Assembly: GCF_001721645.1 (NCBI RefSeq)
Contig: NZ_CP017141.1
Coordinates: 4,588,001-4,652,000, forward strand
DNA: 64,000 nucleotides
Direction: 5' to 3'
From: Pedobacter steynii
GTDB lineage: Bacteria; Bacteroidota; Bacteroidia; Sphingobacteriales; Sphingobacteriaceae
Below, piece by piece: positions 28,720-38,609 of the stretch. The notes beneath the pieces are model-generated. The model did not search any database, had not been told where the DNA came from, and worked only from the letters and a program-made list of their open reading frames with translations. The position numbers and the translations under genes are program-made. Position 1 is the first letter of the stretch. Each line of letters begins with the position of its first letter.

Positions 28720-29495
28720 GAGGAATGGTAGCCCAGAAGGCTCGTGTTACTGTTTAAAAAATGTTCGATATATTTCTTGCCCTGAAGGCAGGATTCTTCC
28801 AAGGAATTTCCCCTGGCCAGTGCTGCGGTGATGGCTGCCGAAAGCACGCAACCGGAACCGTGTTTCTGAAAGATTTCCGATACTCCTGGCTTGAGCTCCA
28901 GCTGTCCTTTTTTCCGGTACAGGTAATCCGTACCAGGGGCATCCGGATTGTGTCCGCCTTTGAGCAGTACGGCACAGGTTTCAGACCAGGACCGGCAAAG
29001 CTGATGGACATCCGGCCGGCCGCTCTCATCGCTTTCCTGTGCGCCAGCCAGGCTTTCCATTTCCTGAAAATTGGGTGTAATCAAATAAAGCTGTTTTAAG
29101 ACCTTATTTAATTTTTCCGGCGCTAGGTTCCATTCATGGAATTTATATCCTGCACTGGCCTTTAAAATGGGATCTACGACAATTTTAACCTCTGGGTTCA
29201 TTGATTTCAAAATAAGGCAGACTTCTTCCAGGGTATCCAGGTCTTTGATCAGTCCGATTTTAGCCAGGCCAACCGGAAACTTTTTCATCAGGGGCTGGAA
29301 CTGATCGATGATCTGCCCGGCATCCAGCCAGTCGTTTTTTAAAAACTCCGAGTCCGTCTGAACCGTCAGGGCAGAGCAGATGCCGAAGCCGTACACGCCC
29401 AGTGCTTCGAAACATTTCAGGTCCGACAACACTCCTGCACCGGCCGTAGGGTCGAAGCCGGCAATGCTGATTACGTAGGGTCTTTGTGATGACAT
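28716..29495 (-). CDS. thiD: Hydroxymethylpyrimidine (phosphate) kinase ThiD
   Basis: The 259-residue ribokinase-fold enzyme phosphorylates HMP and HMP phosphate. Motifs are SIAGFDPTAGAGVLSDLKCF near the start, VVDPILKASAGYKF, the ATP-site block AVLLKGGH and the catalytic-loop KHGSGCVLSAAITAALARG. It overlaps the TenI-like gene upstream by 25 bp and thiE by 4 bp, so all three are coupled. Confidence 0.95.
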   Translation of the reverse strand: MSSQRPYVISIAGFDPTAGAGVLSDLKCFEALGVYGFGICSALTVQTDSEFLKNDWLDAGQIIDQFQPLMKKFPVGLAKIGLIKDLDTLEEVCLILKSMNPEVKIVVDPILKASAGYKFHEWNLAPEKLNKVLKQLYLITPNFQEMESLAGAQESDESGRPDVHQLCRSWSETCAVLLKGGHNPDAPGTDYLYRKKGQLELKPGVSEIFQKHGSGCVLSAAITAALARGNSLEESCLQGKKYIEHFLNSNTSLLGYHSS

Positions 29496-30073
29496 TTTTC
29501 TAAGATCTTTTTAAAAGTTTTCAAGGCCTGTTCCGGTTCATTCCAAAGGCAGCCTAAAATGGCGATGCCATCGAAATTCATCTTCTTCAGCAGCGTTGTT
29601 TTTTCCTGGTCGATACCTCCCAGTGCGATCACCTTTAACCCGGGAACAGGAGGCAAACGGAAGTCTGAATCCACTGTTCCCGGATAGTCCTTTTTAGAGA
29701 TGCTCTGGAATACGGGGCCATAGAAAGTATATTTAAAATTTTCTAATTCAGTTAATTGTTCGGTTTGATGTATAGAAGTACTTAAAGTGAGGTATTTCGA
29801 TTGGCTGAAGGGGAGGTGTGCTCCTATCTTTCTTTTTGCTTCCGGAAAATGTAACCTTTGGATGCCAAAGTCCGGAGCTATTTCATGGAACTGGTGTAGG
29901 GCAACACGCTCCAGGTATTCCGGTTTGATATTGCCCAGCAGTTGTTCATACCCTCGTCTTTCCGAGCCTTCTTTTCTCAAATGAAAACGTTGCATTCCCG
30001 ACTCAAAGAGCTGGTTGATCAGCAAGGCCTCTCCTTTAAAAAAATCGGGTTTCGAAATTACGATCAGTTCCAT
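29471..30073 (-). CDS. TenI/ThiE-like thiamine-phosphate-synthase superfamily protein
   Basis: The product has 200 residues with a reduced ThiE/TenI barrel: RFHLRKEGSERRGYEQLL, IQRLHFPEAKR, LSTSIHQTEQL, FYGPVFQSISKKDYPGTV and LKVIALGGIDQEKTTLLK. It lacks the ThiE pyrophosphate motif QLRxK (here HLRKE), and the phosphate loop is changed, as in the TenI-like paralogues common in Bacteroidota thi operons. It may be a thiazole tautomerase or have another role; annotation as a second ThiE is less likely. It starts immediately before the thiC stop and overlaps thiD. Confidence 0.8.
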   Translation of the reverse strand: MELIVISKPDFFKGEALLINQLFESGMQRFHLRKEGSERRGYEQLLGNIKPEYLERVALHQFHEIAPDFGIQRLHFPEAKRKIGAHLPFSQSKYLTLSTSIHQTEQLTELENFKYTFYGPVFQSISKKDYPGTVDSDFRLPPVPGLKVIALGGIDQEKTTLLKKMNFDGIAILGCLWNEPEQALKTFKKILEKCHHKDPT

Positions 30074-31984
<1,911 letters not shown>

Positions 31985-32017
31985 TTATGTTGGATGGATT
32001 GGTATGTTTCGATGGGT

Positions 32018-32221
32018 TTAACCGCCCTGGGTGGCTTTGATCACCGTGATGCGGTCGCCATGCTGGACTTCTCGTCCGGGCCAGTCGGTTTTAGGAATGA
32101 TGGTCTGGTTAATGGCCACAGCAATCCCCTGAACAGGGATTTTTAAGACCTCTGCAAGCATTTGTTCTACGGAACAATTATCGTTAAGCTGGTAGTTTTT
32201 TTGATTTACAGTTATTTCCAT
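32018..32221 (-). CDS. thiS: Sulfur-carrier protein ThiS
   Basis: The 67-residue ubiquitin-like carrier starts MEITVNQKNYQL and ends in GG, the residues that become adenylated and thiocarboxylated by ThiF. HGDRITVIKATQGG is the typical tail. I chose the ATG at 32221, not the TTG at 32281, because homologues start there and the longer form would put the coding region into the riboswitch platform. It is the first gene after the TPP riboswitch; thiC follows after 60 bp. Confidence 0.92.
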   Translation of the reverse strand: MEITVNQKNYQLNDNCSVEQMLAEVLKIPVQGIAVAINQTIIPKTDWPGREVQHGDRITVIKATQGG

Positions 32222-32289
32222 ATTTTGAAAAATTGGAAAAACTATAGGCATGACCTTTTTACAGGCATGAAAAGACGGCAACTTAAGTT

Positions 32290-32370
32290 GCTTCTACTTT
32301 TCCCTTCGGCAGTACTAACTGCATCAGGTTCAAAGGGTATTTCTCAGCGCAAGGCACCCCTAAAGTTTTT
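32290..32370 (-). promoter_or_regulatory. TPP riboswitch (THI element)
   Basis: On the minus strand the segment carries the THI-box landmarks in order: GGGGTGCC, then GCTGAGA (pyrimidine-sensing), ACCCTTTGAACCTGAT, and GTTAGTACTGCCGAAGGGAA. These are the J2-3 and J4-5 elements that bind thiamine pyrophosphate. It lies about 70 bp before thiS and should repress the whole operon when TPP is plentiful. I see no clear terminator hairpin between it and the ATG, so control is probably at translation start. Confidence 0.96.
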
Positions 32371-32397
32371 TTGTAAAACTAGATTATTTTTTTGAAA

Positions 32398-32428
32398 AAA
32401 AGAAACCCCGGTTTTCGGGGTTTCTTTT
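32398..32428. terminator. Terminator between the DUF6266 gene and the thiamine riboswitch
   Basis: AAAAGAAACCCCG pairs with CGGGGTTTCTTTT around a GTTTT loop, a 13-bp stem flanked by A and T runs. On the minus strand it ends the DUF6266 transcript 47 bp past its stop and isolates the riboswitch. Confidence 0.88.
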
Positions 32429-32474
32429 CATTGTCATTTTTTAGTTTTCCAGTTAGGATAAAACGATCATGATG

Positions 32475-33305
32475 TTATTCTGATGTTGTCTCCTGGTTTG
32501 AAAGATCGTCCTGGTTTTTCGGTCTGAATCTAATTGCCGCATAATGCCAGCTGACATCCCAGGGTAGATTGAATTTTCCATTGCTAACTGTCGCATTTAC
32601 GATTACCGCGGGGTTAAATTCTTTATGATTAACCGGGACGGTTAGATTTCCCTGATTGCGATAATAGTGTAATGCCAGACCGGTAACACAGATGCATCCG
32701 TCCGGGATCTCTATTTTCCATTCCCTGGAAGGTACCATTTTTTGTGCATTGGAAATTTGCAACGCTTCCAGACGTATTTGTTGTTGGTAACAGGTTTCGA
32801 TAGAAAGAAGGTAGATACTTAATTCCACACTGCAGATGTTGCTGTGCGGTGGAAATTTGAAATCGGACGGGATTTCAAAATCAGGAATTCGGATCTGGAG
32901 CTCCTGCCCGACCAGTTGTACGGAAGGTTCCACCCATAAGCTATCCTTCAATGGTGATTTGGTGTTAAAATCAAAACCATTTAATCTTCTGAAACTATCC
33001 GGTTTAAATTCGTAACTTTCCGTTTCAGGCTGGTAGCATTGTTTAAAGATTGCGAAGTTTTCTTTATTCAGGCGGTTCACCATTCCTCCGTCGTAACGGT
33101 CTTCAATCAGGAAGCCGAAGCTCTGACGGAGACAATTAGAGAACCTGCTCGCTTTGCCAAATACAAGTGCTGCCTTTTTTGTTTCTTTAGTTTGTTTTAC
33201 GCCACCCTTTCCAGGTTTTGTCTGCACAATCTGTTCTTTTCTGTGTTTTTTGAATGTGAGGTTTCCTATTGCACCAATAAGAAATTTTCCTTTTAATCTT
33301 GCCAT
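32475..33305 (-). CDS. DUF6266-family protein
   Basis: The 276-residue product starts MARLKGKFLIGAIGNLTFKK with a basic QTKPGKGGVKQTKETKKAAL block, then a long beta-rich region. This layout matches DUF6266, a family found in many copies in Pedobacter and relatives, with no known function. There is no signal peptide, no membrane helix and no recognized catalytic motif. It is a single-gene unit between a repeat-containing intergenic region and a terminator. The family call is from memory of the N-terminal pattern. Confidence 0.6.
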   Translation of the reverse strand: MARLKGKFLIGAIGNLTFKKHRKEQIVQTKPGKGGVKQTKETKKAALVFGKASRFSNCLRQSFGFLIEDRYDGGMVNRLNKENFAIFKQCYQPETESYEFKPDSFRRLNGFDFNTKSPLKDSLWVEPSVQLVGQELQIRIPDFEIPSDFKFPPHSNICSVELSIYLLSIETCYQQQIRLEALQISNAQKMVPSREWKIEIPDGCICVTGLALHYYRNQGNLTVPVNHKEFNPAVIVNATVSNGKFNLPWDVSWHYAAIRFRPKNQDDLSNQETTSE

Positions 33306-33346
33306 ATTTATTTGAGTTTATTTAATTTGAAGTTAAGTATAATTCG

Positions 33347-33474
33347 GGACGCGTCCAAGTTACCTTCGTAATGAATCCACTGCTTGTCCAGGCCAGGTAC
33401 ACGGCTGGTTCAGGTTTTTCCGAAAAAAACGTGGACTCACTGTGGACTCAGTGTGGACTTACTGTGGACTCAGT
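33347..33474. repeat. Palindrome and four 11-bp tandem repeats upstream of the DUF6266 gene
   Basis: This is the main content of the 470-bp intergenic region 33306-33776. GGACGCGTCC (33347-33356) is a perfect palindrome. GTGGACTCACT, GTGGACTCAGT, GTGGACTTACT and GTGGACTCAGT follow each other at 33431-33474, 44 bp in all. The 11-bp period does not keep frame, and the strand toward the DUF6266 gene shows no open frame, so this is probably non-coding DNA or the leader RNA of that gene. The rest of the region to 33776 is A/T-rich, with nothing I recognize. Confidence 0.8.
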
Positions 33475-33776
33475 CCGGCGTCATATCGGGCTGAATACGG
33501 AGGATAACCTATGGATTATGGGGTAAAAAAAGGAAAGGACCGGGAAGGGTTTTTGGAAGAAACGATCTGTTTTCAGATTAAAACAAAGTACTTATTATTG
33601 ATAATTAATCTTCTTATGATTAATTTAATTGGCGAATAATGACTTTATTCCAACAAATTTAGTTTCATTTTCGATTTAGGGTCTGTACCATAAAGACTTA
33701 GCGCCTGTATCATAAAAAAGTACTTCTGTAAGCCTGGTTTGAACCGTCTTGATCGAAAGCAGTTTCTGTTGCAAAT

Positions 33777-34439
33777 TTAGTAATAGAAATATTTGTTTTT
33801 GCCCGGGATTTTGTGTTCCGTATTTCCGGGGGTAAATTCATCCATCCTGAGTATCTTTTTAAAAGGATAGCTGAAATTCAGGTACTCATCTTCTGGAGGT
33901 GTCCTGCCTTCATCACAATCTCCATACGTATACGCTACATTGACCTTTTTGGTGGAAAAATTGATGTCGTATTGAAAATCATACTCGCAGGTATCAAAAT
34001 CATTGTAGGTCGCGCCAATCAGGAACCAGTCTCCGTTTTGATAGCGGAAAATGTTTTTATACTTATGAGAATGTCTGGAATTGGAATTGAAAGTTTGTTC
34101 AACGATCAAAGTATTATTTTTAATGCTAATGGTCAGGTCCGGAACTTCTTCAAAGATACGGCCATAACGCTGGTACTCCCAGATCACAGAATGATTTTCC
34201 TTCCAGAGCCTGATGGTCCCATTTTGCCTTTTGCAGATATACAATACCCGGTAAAAGCCATTTTCTCCACTTTTGCGGTTGGTGTTGTAGATGTAGACGA
34301 TCTCATTAATCCCATCCTTATCCAGGTCCCCTTCGGCCTTCGTTACCTGTTTAAAGCCGGCAGGAGGGCGGAACTCTTTCCGTTCTTGTCCGTATCCGTT
34401 TAAACAAAAAAATAGCAGGAGGATGAGGATGTTTTTCAT
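33777..34439 (-). CDS. Secreted protein of unknown function with EF-hand-like motif
   Basis: From the ATG at 34439 the product is 220 residues. It has a signal peptide (MKNILILLLFFCLNGYGQ), which is the reason for preferring this start over the TTG 27 bp upstream. An acidic loop GDLDKDGINEIV (about 38-49) looks like a VCBS/FG-GAP or EF-hand calcium site, and YIYNTNRKSGENGFYRVLYI follows. The rest is beta-rich with many aromatics. I do not recognize a family. It is a lone gene transcribed in the same direction as the peroxidase operon upstream. Confidence 0.65.
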   Translation of the reverse strand: MKNILILLLFFCLNGYGQERKEFRPPAGFKQVTKAEGDLDKDGINEIVYIYNTNRKSGENGFYRVLYICKRQNGTIRLWKENHSVIWEYQRYGRIFEEVPDLTISIKNNTLIVEQTFNSNSRHSHKYKNIFRYQNGDWFLIGATYNDFDTCEYDFQYDINFSTKKVNVAYTYGDCDEGRTPPEDEYLNFSYPFKKILRMDEFTPGNTEHKIPGKNKYFYY

Positions 34440-34570
34440 TGGAACATTATTGTTGATGTTCCACAAACATAATATCTCCTGCTATAATTACACAAGTTAT
34501 TTGCTGATTGTCTTGTTTTAACTGTTTTTCGTTAACCGGAACTTCTTTTTTGCTAAAAATACGGACCGGT

Positions 34571-35710
34571 TTACTTTGGTAATTCAGGTGAACGCTCTTT
34601 CCAGGATTCTCCGGAAATGGCTTCCATAAAAGAAATCACCGCATCTTTTTCCATTTTGCTCAACATCAGGCCACGGAGTAATTTGTCATTTTTGGGATAG
34701 AGCGGATCATTTTCCTGTCCGGGTCTGCGTTTTTGATTTGGCATGCCCACATTGTACATGTTCATTACCCCATCCATATTGCCAAACAGGCCATTATGAA
34801 ACCAGGGCGCCGTACGCATCACGTTGCGTAATCCGGGAGTTCTGAACTTTCCTACATCTTCCGGTTTTTTGCTGATGTTGTACAGGCCGAGATCTTCGTA
34901 TTTACGGCCATAATAGGTCAGGCCCAGATTGTGAAATTCACCATCAGTAAATAAGGGGCCATTGTGGCAATTGACACAGCGGGCTTTGGTACGGAACAGG
35001 TGTAATCCCAGAATCTGCTGATCGGTCATTCTTTTCTTATTGCCTTCCAGGAAGTAATCAAAGTCCGATTTCCTGCTTACAATTGTCCGCTGATAGGTGG
35101 CAAGGGCAGAAAGGATTCTTTCCTCTGTGATTTTTTTATCGCCAAAGGCAGCATTAAACAAAGGCTGGTAGCCTTTGATCTTTTGCAGTTTGGAAGGGAG
35201 CTTCTTCAAATCCTGGTGCATCTCTATCGGGTTGGTAATTGGATTTACGGCCTGATCTTCCAATCCTTCCGCGCGGCCATCCCAGAATAGCTTACTGACC
35301 GACCATATGTTTTCCAGGGTAGGGGTATTCCTCTTCCCTGCGGCATGATCATGACCGATGGCGACCTCACGACCGTCCGCCCAGTTTAAATCCGATGCGT
35401 GGCAGCTGGAGCAGGAAATCTGATTTGAACCGGAAAGACGGGGATCGAAGAATAAAGTTTTTCCAAGTGAAATGATGCCTTTTAATTTTCCTTTTTGCCC
35501 TTCCAGAGGAGATGGAGGAAGTACACCCAGCTCCACAAAATTCACTCCTGAATCAATATTTGGTTTTGGCCATTGATCCGGAGATTTAGAATAGACCTTG
35601 CGCAGGGAATCTATTGGGATTTCATCATCAGGAAGGAACTCATAGGACCTGAAAGAGAGAAATAACAATATGCAGAACAATCCGCTAAGGACAGAAAATA
35701 CCTTTTTCAT
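34571..35710 (-). CDS. Di-heme cytochrome-c peroxidase (CcpA/MauG family)
   Basis: The 379-residue protein has an N-terminal membrane anchor or signal (residues 1-20). Heme sites are CSSCH (100-104) and CVNCH (245-249). LGKTLFFDPRLSGSNQISC, KRNTPTLENIW, FWDGRAEGL and FRTPGLRNVMRTAPWFHNG are typical of bacterial di-heme peroxidases, which reduce hydrogen peroxide in the periplasm with electrons from cytochrome c; some MauG-like members oxidize other substrates. It is the last gene of a four-gene operon behind a TonB receptor, 3 bp after the DUF6850 gene, so its job may be tied to iron import or release. Confidence 0.92.
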   Translation of the reverse strand: MKKVFSVLSGLFCILLFLSFRSYEFLPDDEIPIDSLRKVYSKSPDQWPKPNIDSGVNFVELGVLPPSPLEGQKGKLKGIISLGKTLFFDPRLSGSNQISCSSCHASDLNWADGREVAIGHDHAAGKRNTPTLENIWSVSKLFWDGRAEGLEDQAVNPITNPIEMHQDLKKLPSKLQKIKGYQPLFNAAFGDKKITEERILSALATYQRTIVSRKSDFDYFLEGNKKRMTDQQILGLHLFRTKARCVNCHNGPLFTDGEFHNLGLTYYGRKYEDLGLYNISKKPEDVGKFRTPGLRNVMRTAPWFHNGLFGNMDGVMNMYNVGMPNQKRRPGQENDPLYPKNDKLLRGLMLSKMEKDAVISFMEAISGESWKERSPELPK

Positions 35711-35713
35711 GAA

Positions 35714-37273
35714 TTAAAAATAGAGGTTTAAGGATAGATTGGTAGAAAACCTATTGTTTCCCGGAGTAGAAATGACCGTTCTGTCGAGGGTTTTAAACTT
35801 AAGCGCATCCATATAACTGAAACCAAGCCTGATGCCGGTCTGAATTTTTTTATAGGTAGGGAAGTTGTAATCTGCAGCTACAGAGCCACCAAAGAAATTG
35901 GAAGTATAATACAGATAATCGTTATAAATGACCATTCTGGCGAATACCGTTTCATTTCCCTGTGGCACATTGAACCGATCATTTAAGCTGATGGAATAAA
36001 TACCTTCTGCATGTACCCCCCAGCTTTGCTCTCCCTTAAGCCGTTTGTTAAAGCCAATTCCTGCGTTCACTTTTAAACGGTTATAGCCAAGGAGGTTTCC
36101 GGTGAGGCCATCCTGCCGTTCTTCCCCATCCTTGGTCAGCCCTAAAATATAGTTATAACTGGTTTTGCCCGGACGGTTCAAAAATGCTTTTGCAGCCCAT
36201 AGATTGTGGTTGTACAGGTAATTGTTGGCTTTGGCGGGATACTTAAAATCTGCTCCATCGGTATTCAGGTAATTAAAAGTAACGACCAGGTTGCTTCCCT
36301 GCATTTTCTTTTGCCACATCAAATCAAAATTATACGTCTTAAGCGTATAATCGTTCAGGTGTTCTCCGGTTTTGGCATCTTCAATCCGATTGACGAATTC
36401 CTGTTTCTCTTCGAGGTAATATCCGTTGAAACGAAGGGTTCCAAAATTGTTACCCTGATAAGAAAGGTAAGCATCGAAGCCAAATCTCGACATATCATTC
36501 CGAAAGTCTCTGCCCAGGGCTTTTTCTCCTTCTGTATTATAACCGCTGATCACATGGGTAATGAAGTCGAGGTATTCCAGGTTAGACACCTTATCTGGAT
36601 TTTTATAAGCAACATTAGTGGCCTCTTCACCATATCCATATCTGATTCCCAGACCGGCCTTTAGTTGTTCGGACAACCGATACCCAAGACTTCCCTGTAA
36701 GTTGAGCTGATAATCTTTCAAGGTACCCCTGGGATCATTTGTGGAATAATGGTCGCCGATTCTATAGTCGATACCAATGGCTATCGGTAGATTATTGCCC
36801 AGCATATTCCGTTCTGCAGTGGCATTCAGCTGGTAAACCGTTCGCTGGTAATTTACATTGGCCGCCGATCCGTAGTAATACGGGCTGCTCGGATTATTTC
36901 TGGTCTGGTGTGCCCATCGGGTACTGTCTTCAGCGATTCTGTGGTAGGAAAAGGCACCCCATAATGCAATGCCGGCTAATGTTGATTTACCTTCTGTTGT
37001 CAGGTAGTTGTCCTTGATTTTGCCTGCCGACTGAAGTGGGGTATAACCACCTTTAGAAAACTGATGGCCAATGCTAAGGGTATTGAAACCATCCGGAATA
37101 GTAGAACTGAAAAATGCTTTTTTTCTGGCAAACTGGTAGGCTGCGAAGGAGGCAGAATCAGCTGCAAATATTTTATTCTTCAGACTTAGAATCGCAGTGG
37201 TATCTGCCTTTTGCGCATAAAGACAAAAGGTAGATACCTGCAATATAAACAGCATTATATATTGTTTTTTCAT
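35714..37273 (-). CDS. DUF6850-type outer-membrane beta-barrel protein
   Basis: The 519-residue product has a signal peptide (cleavage near LYAQKA, residue 20), then an alternating strand pattern to the C-terminus, which ends with an aromatic-rich strand (NRFSTNLSLNLYF). FNTLSIGHQFSKGGYTPLQSAGK and LWGAFSYHRIAEDSTRWAHQTRNN look like the DUF6850 family found in Bacteroidota receptor operons. It probably forms a second outer-membrane barrel beside the TonB receptor encoded upstream. Function is unknown. Confidence 0.65.
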   Translation of the reverse strand: MKKQYIMLFILQVSTFCLYAQKADTTAILSLKNKIFAADSASFAAYQFARKKAFFSSTIPDGFNTLSIGHQFSKGGYTPLQSAGKIKDNYLTTEGKSTLAGIALWGAFSYHRIAEDSTRWAHQTRNNPSSPYYYGSAANVNYQRTVYQLNATAERNMLGNNLPIAIGIDYRIGDHYSTNDPRGTLKDYQLNLQGSLGYRLSEQLKAGLGIRYGYGEEATNVAYKNPDKVSNLEYLDFITHVISGYNTEGEKALGRDFRNDMSRFGFDAYLSYQGNNFGTLRFNGYYLEEKQEFVNRIEDAKTGEHLNDYTLKTYNFDLMWQKKMQGSNLVVTFNYLNTDGADFKYPAKANNYLYNHNLWAAKAFLNRPGKTSYNYILGLTKDGEERQDGLTGNLLGYNRLKVNAGIGFNKRLKGEQSWGVHAEGIYSISLNDRFNVPQGNETVFARMVIYNDYLYYTSNFFGGSVAADYNFPTYKKIQTGIRLGFSYMDALKFKTLDRTVISTPGNNRFSTNLSLNLYF

Positions 37274-37276
37274 CAG

Positions 37277-38599
37277 TTATTTAAAGCCTTTTGGCTCTGC
37301 TCTATCAAAAAAATCAAAATCTTCGGAAGAATTGTTGGTGTCTTTCAGCACCCTTTTCCCATTTGTGGTTTTTTGTGTTTTTCTAATTACTGATTGAGAA
37401 GAGTAAGCACCATTAGGAGAGAATACCAGTCCGGCGTCGATATTGGCCGGTAATTTTTTAGGAAAACGGTCGCTGGCGATGTTGGATTGAATTTCTACAC
37501 CATCGATTACATATTGTAGAGGAATCTGGTAATATTTTTTAGCTGTCGGGGCAGGTGTTGCCTTTGTAGGTTCATTATACTGAGGCCAGTTTCTTACTTT
37601 CTGAGTGCCGTCTACTTTAAAAATAACATAGCTATCACGTCCTTTATTGTCTAATATCAGGTCATTACCGGTATAGGAAAGCACTTCCATATTAGGAACC
37701 TGAGGGTTATCGATATCCGAGGCAAAAGGGGTTTCGCCTGGCAGGTTTCCATAATAAGCTTCAAAATCTGCTTTGCTCAGGTCTACTGTTAATTCCGGTT
37801 TTTTTACTGAAAATACTTTACCGTTATTGCCGGTGAAAGGAGATTTGTGATTTAAAGCAGTTTGGGCCAGAACAATGCTTTCTCCAGGTTGTACAGGATA
37901 TTGTTTTCCCGTTCCGGGAATCATCAATAAGGTTTTTACATAGATGTAATCCCTGTTTGCATTAATGTTGGAAGGCATGTTTACTGATTTACTCCAGTCC
38001 AATTGTCCACCTGCTAAAGTATGTATCGTCGTGTTGGCTGTAGATACCCTGCCAAAGACCTGGCCAAAATACAGGCTGTCTGCATAAAGCACTACATTGG
38101 TGTTGTTATAAAATTCGATAAACTGGTCTCTGAATCCTGCACCCTCTGAGGTATTCGATCCGGCATAATAGATTTGTTTAATCACCCAGTCGCCGGATTT
38201 TCCTGCGATCAGTTTTAGCTCCAGATTTCCGCTGAAATCTGAATTGATTTGTTTTCCTTTTTCAGACGCATTAAAGGTTACCGCATCTTCCGTAGGAATA
38301 CCAGTAATCCTGGAGTACTCAGCTGCAGGGATGCTTACTACGGCATCAATATCATAAGAGCCCACTGCAATGGCGGTAAAAAGTACTTTTCCATCGGTAC
38401 CAACAGGAAGTTCCTGCGAAGCTTTTGTCAGGATATTGGTGATTTTAACTTTGGCGTTGGTTAAAGGTAAAGTATACCCGGAGCTGATGTCATAAGCAAG
38501 GCTTACGCCAAGATCAACAGGTTTAATATCCGGGGTTTTATCTTTTTTACAGGCCAGCAGTATACTGGATAGGCAAAGGGTAAATAGTAGTTTTTTCAT
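37277..38599 (-). CDS. DUF4876 lipoprotein
   Basis: The 440-residue lipoprotein has the lipobox SSILLAC (cysteine 17), followed by KKDKTPDIKPVDLGVSLAYD. The middle part (VIKQIYYAGSNTSEGAGFRDQ and QFIEFYNNTNVVLYADSLYF) matches DUF4876, a family that sits after TonB receptors in Bacteroidota. It is probably at the outer membrane and may present a substrate to the receptor, as SusD does for SusC. It lies 10 bp after the receptor gene and 3 bp before the barrel gene. Confidence 0.75.
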   Translation of the reverse strand: MKKLLFTLCLSSILLACKKDKTPDIKPVDLGVSLAYDISSGYTLPLTNAKVKITNILTKASQELPVGTDGKVLFTAIAVGSYDIDAVVSIPAAEYSRITGIPTEDAVTFNASEKGKQINSDFSGNLELKLIAGKSGDWVIKQIYYAGSNTSEGAGFRDQFIEFYNNTNVVLYADSLYFGQVFGRVSTANTTIHTLAGGQLDWSKSVNMPSNINANRDYIYVKTLLMIPGTGKQYPVQPGESIVLAQTALNHKSPFTGNNGKVFSVKKPELTVDLSKADFEAYYGNLPGETPFASDIDNPQVPNMEVLSYTGNDLILDNKGRDSYVIFKVDGTQKVRNWPQYNEPTKATPAPTAKKYYQIPLQYVIDGVEIQSNIASDRFPKKLPANIDAGLVFSPNGAYSSQSVIRKTQKTTNGKRVLKDTNNSSEDFDFFDRAEPKGFK

Positions 38600-38609
38600 G
38601 AGAAATATA

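Noticed and set aside
33431-33474. Tandem repeats considered as a CRISPR array
   Set aside because: The units are 11 bp and directly adjacent, with no spacers and no cas genes.
33361-33500. Small plus-strand ORF starting MNPLLVQARY through the tandem repeats
   Set aside because: About 40 codons, low-quality composition, and the repeat period shifts frame, so coding use is unlikely.
33813-34403. Open frame on the plus strand opposite the secreted protein gene
   Set aside because: The minus-strand frame has a signal peptide and a calcium-type loop; the plus frame has neither.
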